From NCBI GenBank assembly GCA_020047885.1, contig JAIFNF010000200.1, forward strand, positions 1-7,589: DNA of 7,589 nucleotides, in the 5' to 3' direction. Each line of letters starts with the position of its first letter. Within the stretch, counting starts at the first letter, position 1. The stretch comes from Gammaproteobacteria bacterium (GTDB lineage: Bacteria; Pseudomonadota; Gammaproteobacteria; Competibacterales; Competibacteraceae). Positions 4,206-7,589 of the stretch are shown here, in pieces. Below the pieces are notes generated by a model. That model was not told where the DNA came from. It saw only the letters and a program-made list of their open reading frames with translations, and ran no database searches. The position numbers and the translations under genes are program-made.

Positions 4206-5186
4206 GTGGGCAACAGCAGGGCTGATGTCAAGCCGGAGTCGTGGCCACGTCGCGCATTAACCGCCGTGGCTTTGCGTTGCGGTATTCTGGTGATGCTCGC
4301 GGCAGCGGCCAGCCTGATCGGCCGCTTGGGTGCCTACTTTTGGCTGGCCGACCTGGCGGCGCATTTCAGCGGGTTCTATTTCCTGCTGTCGCTCCTGGCC
4401 ATGCCGGTACTCCTCGCCGCGGGCCGTCGCTGGATGGCGCTGCTGGCCGGCGCGGTGCTCTTGTTCAATGCGGGGGTTCTGCTGCCGGTGCGGCCTGCAC
4501 CCACTGGCGCTTGCGACACACCACTGACCGTCTTGCAAGCGAATGTGCACGGCAGCGAAACGTCCGCGGAACAGTTTGCTACCTGGTGGGCCGCACAGGA
4601 TTTGGACGCCGATATTCTGGCGCTTCTGGAAGTCCCGCCCGCGTGGCAACCCTGGTTACACTCGCAGCAGTGGCTGTATCCGTTCCAGGTTGGCGTCTTA
4701 CGCGACGACCCGTTCGGCATCTGGGTGCTGTCGCGTCAACCTGGACGGCTGACCGTCCATATCGCAACGGGCGAGATTCCGTGGGTGCGGCTGGCGCTGG
4801 CCCCTGCGGCCCGTCGCCCGCACTTAGAAGTTCTGGTTGTGCATCCGCCGCCGCCGATCAATGCGGAACTGTCGGCGTGGCGGAATCAGCAATTGACCGA
4901 CCTCTTGACCCCCACGACGGCGTTGCGCGTGGTCGTGGGCGATTTTAACCTGACGCCCTGGTCACCCTGGAACGCCATGCTCCTGGATCATAGCCAACTG
5001 CTGGATGCCGGCGCGGCGTTGCCACCCGCTGGAAGCTGGCCCGCGATGTTGCCCTCTTGGATCGCCTTGCCGATTGACCGCACTTGGGTCTCGGCGGGGA
5101 TCAGCGTCGTAGCGCGACGGGTGTTGCCGATCCCAGGGCTGCCATCGGACCACCGGGTGATATGGAATCAACTCTGCTTCCCGTAA
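4206..5186 (+). CDS. Membrane-anchored endonuclease/exonuclease/phosphatase (EEP) family protein, 326 aa
   Basis: Three hydrophobic segments fill the N-terminus (about 17-46, 50-72 and 76-95). An EEP domain follows from about 105. Catalytic signatures are present in order: LTVLQANVHG (Asn112), ILALLEV (Glu142), VVHP (His213), VVVGDFNLTPWSP (Asp246, Asn248), PIDRTWVS (Asp291) and PSDHRVIW (Asp315, His316). These are the metal and phosphate residues of the DNase I/exonuclease III/phosphatase superfamily, so the enzyme is probably active; its substrate is unknown. The domain would face outward or inward depending on topology, which I cannot settle. The start is a GTG 6 bases after the DUF2237 stop with no Shine-Dalgarno; the next in-frame ATG (4293) would cut into TM1. 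Coupled translation is likely. Confidence 0.85.
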   Translation: MGNSRADVKPESWPRRALTAVALRCGILVMLAAAASLIGRLGAYFWLADLAAHFSGFYFLLSLLAMPVLLAAGRRWMALLAGAVLLFNAGVLLPVRPAPTGACDTPLTVLQANVHGSETSAEQFATWWAAQDLDADILALLEVPPAWQPWLHSQQWLYPFQVGVLRDDPFGIWVLSRQPGRLTVHIATGEIPWVRLALAPAARRPHLEVLVVHPPPPINAELSAWRNQQLTDLLTPTTALRVVVGDFNLTPWSPWNAMLLDHSQLLDAGAALPPAGSWPAMLPSWIALPIDRTWVSAGISVVARRVLPIPGLPSDHRVIWNQLCFP

Positions 5187-5230
5187 CAGGCTTCAAGATT
5201 CCGCGTTATCATCCACTGGAGGATATACAA

Positions 5231-5314
5231 GTGCAATCCGTATTCATCCCGAGTGTTCCGGTTTTTCTGCTGGTCATGACCGTGTTTTCGATTTCAGTCC
5301 TCTACACCTACTGA
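5231..5314 (+). CDS. Candidate 27-aa single-TM small protein
   Basis: A GTG at 5231 opens a 27-residue frame (VQSVFIPSVPVFLLVMTVFSISVLYTY, with V read as Met) ending in TGA. A perfect GGAGG (5218-5222) sits 8 bases before it, the strongest ribosome-binding site in this part of the window. Residues about 9-25 are hydrophobic enough for one membrane helix. The ORF lies 44 bases after the EEP gene and would be co-transcribed with it. The frame is open upstream, but that stretch overlaps the end of the EEP gene and is unlike the hydrophobic end. I know no family match, and size limits certainty. Confidence 0.45.
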   Translation: MQSVFIPSVPVFLLVMTVFSISVLYTY

Positions 5315-5336
5315 TCCATGATCCTGTGGGTCTTGG

Positions 5337-6677
5337 TCAGTCCGAATCCGGCGACCGGAGGGTATGAGCCGGATGGCACAGCGCGACGAGTCCGGCAAAC
5401 AGGAGAAAGATCATCATCCCATAACCGAACAGCCACGGCAGGGAGGCCTGGAAAACCGCTTCTTCACTCTGGGGTGAACCGTCACGCAGAATGACCAGCA
5501 ACGCTGCGTAGAGCAAACCAAGGGCACCGTAGCCCAGATTAAATACCAGGCCCTTGAAGCTCAACACGGTGGCGCGTTGGGCAGAATCGGTGAGGGCGTT
5601 GAGATAATGACTGGCCAGATAACCGGTGAGCAATAGCACACTGTGGATCAACGCCACCGGAATCAGTCCCAGCCCCCACGGTAACACGAGCGCCGCGCCG
5701 GCCAAACCGACCAGGCACAGCGTGGCCAGCAGGGCAAAGTTGAAACGGGGTGAATATCGGGTGAATGCCGGTGCGAGCCGGGCGATACCGACGCCCAGGA
5801 GCGCGATCCCTGCGCCGATTAGGCCAAAGCTGGCCTCCGGCAGGTCGAGCAACCGGAAATAGGTGCTGTTCAGCGTCACGAAAAGCCGGGCGAGATGATC
5901 GAACAGCATGCCGCTGGCGATGACCACCCAGGCAAAGGGCGTCGCCAGAATCCAGCGGCCCGCGTCCAGGGTGGCGCGCCCGGCGTGATCGAGGGTGACG
6001 CGCAGTCCCTGGGACGACACCGTACGCTCACCGGACTCCGTCATCCCCAGCGCCGCCCACCACGCGCCCAGCGCCGTGATCAAGGTCAGGTAGAGCGGAA
6101 ACCGCAGGGTCGTTTGCGGATCGAGGGTGACCTCCCAGCCGAGGAGGCCCAGCCCGCGCTGTAAAGCGGCCGCGTCATACACGAACGCCCCCAGCGTCAG
6201 CGCGGCCACGAACGCCAGCGCGTTCCAGCGCATCAGCGTCGCCAGGACGTGGGGCCACTCCACCGCCCGGTGGTGGGCTTTCAAACTGTCGTAGGCCAGC
6301 GCTTCATCCGCGCCGCTGGCCAACGCCTCCGCCAGGCCGCTGAGGATCCGGTTGAGCAGAAAAGCGGTAAAGACCCATTCAGGATGACCGAGCGGGACAA
6401 AACACAGCAAGGCGATTTCCACGACCATCAGCGCCCCGGCCGTGACCACCAGGGCGCGCCGGCCCACGATATCCGCCAGCGCCCCGGACGGTACTTCGCA
6501 ACCGACAATCGTCGCGGCCCAGACGGCATTCAGCATCGCAAACTGGCCCACGGTCAGCCCAAAGTCGAGAAACAGGATGGCGAAGACCGGGTAATAAAAG
6601 CGCACGCCGAACAGCAAGCGGAACGCCAGAAACCGGCGGATGTTGGGAATGGCAAAAGCCGAGGGAGTGGTGTTCAA
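5337..6677 (-). CDS. MFS transporter, 12 TM, 446 aa
   Basis: Twelve hydrophobic segments fit a full major facilitator: six before and six after a cytoplasmic loop at about 212-242 (TESGERTVSSQGLRVTLDHAG). Motif A appears between TM2 and TM3 as SGALADIVGRRALV (64-77). LASGADEALAYDSLKA (119-133) after TM4 and NALTDSAQRATVLSF (360-373) before TM11 are typical of one uncharacterised MFS subgroup. Substrate is unknown; drug or metabolite efflux is the usual guess. The start appears to be TTG at 6677: an in-frame stop lies 12 bases upstream and the next starts fall inside TM1. Only a weak GGAT precedes it, so translation may be low. It follows the tautomerase gene across an 84-base gap with a perfect hairpin. 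Confidence 0.88.
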   Translation of the reverse strand: MNTTPSAFAIPNIRRFLAFRLLFGVRFYYPVFAILFLDFGLTVGQFAMLNAVWAATIVGCEVPSGALADIVGRRALVVTAGALMVVEIALLCFVPLGHPEWVFTAFLLNRILSGLAEALASGADEALAYDSLKAHHRAVEWPHVLATLMRWNALAFVAALTLGAFVYDAAALQRGLGLLGWEVTLDPQTTLRFPLYLTLITALGAWWAALGMTESGERTVSSQGLRVTLDHAGRATLDAGRWILATPFAWVVIASGMLFDHLARLFVTLNSTYFRLLDLPEASFGLIGAGIALLGVGIARLAPAFTRYSPRFNFALLATLCLVGLAGAALVLPWGLGLIPVALIHSVLLLTGYLASHYLNALTDSAQRATVLSFKGLVFNLGYGALGLLYAALLVILRDGSPQSEEAVFQASLPWLFGYGMMIFLLFAGLVALCHPAHTLRSPDSD

Positions 6678-6700
6678 GGTAGGTGTTTATCCGGTTAGGC

Positions 6701-6723
6701 GAGGCTGGATCCGCTCCAGCCTC
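6701..6723. repeat. Perfect 9-bp inverted repeat between the tautomerase and MFS genes
   Basis: GAGGCTGGA (6701-6709) and its reverse complement (6715-6723) enclose a five-base loop, TCCGC. No T-run follows on either strand, so it is not a standard Rho-independent terminator. It may stop transcripts with Rho, stabilise the tautomerase mRNA end, or limit expression of the MFS gene. Confidence 0.6.
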
Positions 6724-6761
6724 ATCGCGGGTCAACTCATCAAATGGGGGGCCTGCGTCGG

Positions 6762-7109
6762 TTAACCAAAGGTGGTTCCGTTCCAGCCCCAGTTCTCGGC
6801 GCTGACGTTGGTAAAACCCAGGTAGATGCGTTCGGGCGGAATTGCCAAACGTTCCTGGAGCAACGCGCCAATCTGCTCGGATAGTTGGCGATTAACCGCC
6901 CGGTTTAATCCGCCAATGCTGCGCACATCGACATAGGCGGCGGGGCCGGGAGCGCCGGCCATCCGTATCCCCGCGTCGCTGATCGTGATCATCACATACT
7001 GCTCGGGTTTGCCGATGCACTCTGCGACTAGGTGCGAGAGGGGTGGCAAGAGTTCTTCCCGTTGCGACGGGGTGAGCGGTACCGAAGTGTGCAGGCTTAG
7101 GAAAGGCAT
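6762..7109 (-). CDS. MIF-family tautomerase, 115 aa
   Basis: The full chain aligns by eye with macrophage migration inhibitory factor. MPFLSLHTSV gives Pro2 (Pro1 after Met removal, the catalytic base), GKPEQYVMITI carries the Lys at 34 (Lys32 in MIF), VRSIGGLNRAVN matches the SIG loop, and the end reads RIYLGFTNVSAENWGWNGTTFG. The family catalyses keto-enol tautomerisation of phenylpyruvate-like compounds as a trimer; the physiological substrate in bacteria is unknown. The MIF CxxC oxidoreductase motif is absent. The ATG at 7109 must be the start because Pro has to follow the initiator, and GGAG lies 9 bases upstream. An in-frame TTG 15 bases earlier would bury the proline. It sits between the DUF2177 and MFS genes on the same strand. 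Confidence 0.92.
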   Translation of the reverse strand: MPFLSLHTSVPLTPSQREELLPPLSHLVAECIGKPEQYVMITISDAGIRMAGAPGPAAYVDVRSIGGLNRAVNRQLSEQIGALLQERLAIPPERIYLGFTNVSAENWGWNGTTFG

Positions 7110-7166
7110 GATGAGGATCTCCAAAGGGCAAGGTATCCCGTGCTATGGGGCGGATCGGTGGGTTTA

Positions 7167-7198
7167 GGGGTTTGAAGTCCAATGGGACTTCAAACCCC
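7167..7198 (-). terminator. Perfect 14-bp hairpin at the end of the DUF2177 gene
   Basis: Bases 7167-7180 and 7185-7198 are exact reverse complements around a four-base loop (AATG). The stem includes the TGA stop (7190-7192) of the DUF2177 gene. No strong T-run follows on the minus strand, where the sequence reads TAAACCC. Its strength and position favour transcript-end formation or protection, perhaps with Rho. Confidence 0.6.
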
Positions 7199-7589
7199 CT
7201 TTATCAGCCAGGAGCCAATGAGAAAACTGCCGCTGCTCACCAGGGTGCAGAGCACCGTCCCCCAGGCGATGTCGACCACGGTAACCAGAACCGGCCAATC
7301 ACGCAGCGTAGCCAGATTGGTCAGATCATAGGTTGCATAGGTGAAAAAACCGAATAGAGCACCGAACAGGCTGGCCTTGGCGAGCGAGTCGGCTTCTAGG
7401 CCGGGACGTACCGCAAAGATGAGAATGCCGGCGATGTAGATAAAGTAGAAGAGCAGGGCCGCTGTCCAGTTGATCTGAGGGCTGAGCAGCGCATGGAGCT
7501 GCTCTTTGTAGAAGTCCCTGGCCACATAGCCCAGCCAGATCATGTCGACGGCAAAGAAAACGGGGATAGTCAACAGGTAGAGCTTGAAC
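7190..7589 (-). CDS. DUF2177 family membrane protein (partial, N-terminus outside window)
   Basis: The frame stays open to the right edge, giving 132 visible residues that begin FKLYLLTIPVFFAVDMIWLG. The TTG inside this stretch is an ordinary Leu codon, not the start. DMIWLGYVARDFY, then ALLFYFIYIAGILIFAVRPGL, FGALFGFFTYATYDLTNLATLRDWP and VVDIAWGT run in the order expected for DUF2177, with about four membrane segments. Only a few residues should be missing. The function of the family is unknown. The last codons and the stop lie inside the hairpin at 7167-7198, and the tautomerase gene follows 80 bases later on the same strand. Confidence 0.9.
   Translation of the reverse strand, partial: FKLYLLTIPVFFAVDMIWLGYVARDFYKEQLHALLSPQINWTAALLFYFIYIAGILIFAVRPGLEADSLAKASLFGALFGFFTYATYDLTNLATLRDWPVLVTVVDIAWGTVLCTLVSSGSFLIGSWLIKGV

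Noticed and set aside
4241..4948. 235-codon plus-strand frame inside the EEP gene
   Set aside because: It is a shifted shadow of the EEP frame, which carries all the catalytic motifs. The shadow is Gly/Arg/Ala-rich with no domain.
5084..5230. Longer version of the 27-residue ORF starting at 5084
   Set aside because: The extra part overlaps the C-terminus of the EEP gene in another frame and is low-complexity, whereas the GTG at 5231 has its own strong Shine-Dalgarno.
6379..6735. 118-codon minus-strand frame overlapping the MFS start
   Set aside because: It is a shifted frame of the first TM helices and shows no membrane or domain pattern. I considered a frameshift at the MFS start, but the MFS frame is complete from residue 1.
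1..7589. tRNA, rRNA, CRISPR array, integrase, complete insertion sequence or attachment repeat
   Set aside because: No cloverleaf, regularly spaced repeats, transposase or integrase motif, or matching direct repeats were visible on reading both strands.

Overview
The window looks like G+C-rich proteobacterial DNA, most likely a gammaproteobacterium. This rests on overall base composition and on the resemblance of the DUF2237, DUF2177, DUF2934, MIF-like and ProQ/FinO proteins to families common there. I cannot fix the genus from sequence alone. It splits into two parts: a mobile-element control region (about 1-3030) and a set of chromosome-type genes (about 3173-7589). A structured, possibly transposon-derived block (about 3092-3164) lies between them.

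The left part is built like the immunity and early-lysogeny region of a phage, or like an integrative element or plasmid. A Cro/YdaS-like regulator (1778-2056, minus) and a short CI-like repressor (2179-2565, plus) diverge from a 122-bp A+T-rich intergenic region. That region holds two matching dyad operators (TAGC-4-GCTA) whose centres are 52 bp apart. The cro-like gene appears to have a leaderless mRNA. Downstream of it on the minus strand, a strong terminator inside a possible attenuator separates it from four tightly packed genes. These encode a ribbon-helix-helix protein, a Cys/His zinc-binding-like protein, an unknown protein, and a DNA-binding-like protein with a long coiled-coil tail that runs off the left edge. 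The last of these carries a perfect 24-bp palindrome inside its own coding sequence, a candidate protein-binding or partition site. On the plus strand, a ProQ/FinO-type RNA chaperone gene follows the repressor.

The right part starts with a small membrane-anchored protein (3173-3418) and its terminator. Then come a DUF2934 protein (3548-3760), a DUF2237 protein (3825-4199), a membrane-anchored endonuclease/exonuclease/phosphatase-family protein (4206-5186), and a previously unmarked 27-residue hydrophobic ORF with a strong ribosome-binding site (5231-5314). The plus-strand genes meet a convergent minus-strand group: a DUF2177 membrane protein (cut by the right edge), a MIF-family tautomerase and a 12-TM MFS transporter. 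The genes of that group are separated by perfect inverted repeats at 7167-7198 and 6701-6723.

I see no tRNA, rRNA, CRISPR array, complete insertion sequence or recognisable attachment site. The most interesting candidates are the intragenic palindrome, the attenuator-like layout between the cro-like gene and the ribbon-helix-helix operon, the pairing of a short repressor with a FinO-domain RNA chaperone, and the tiny membrane ORF.
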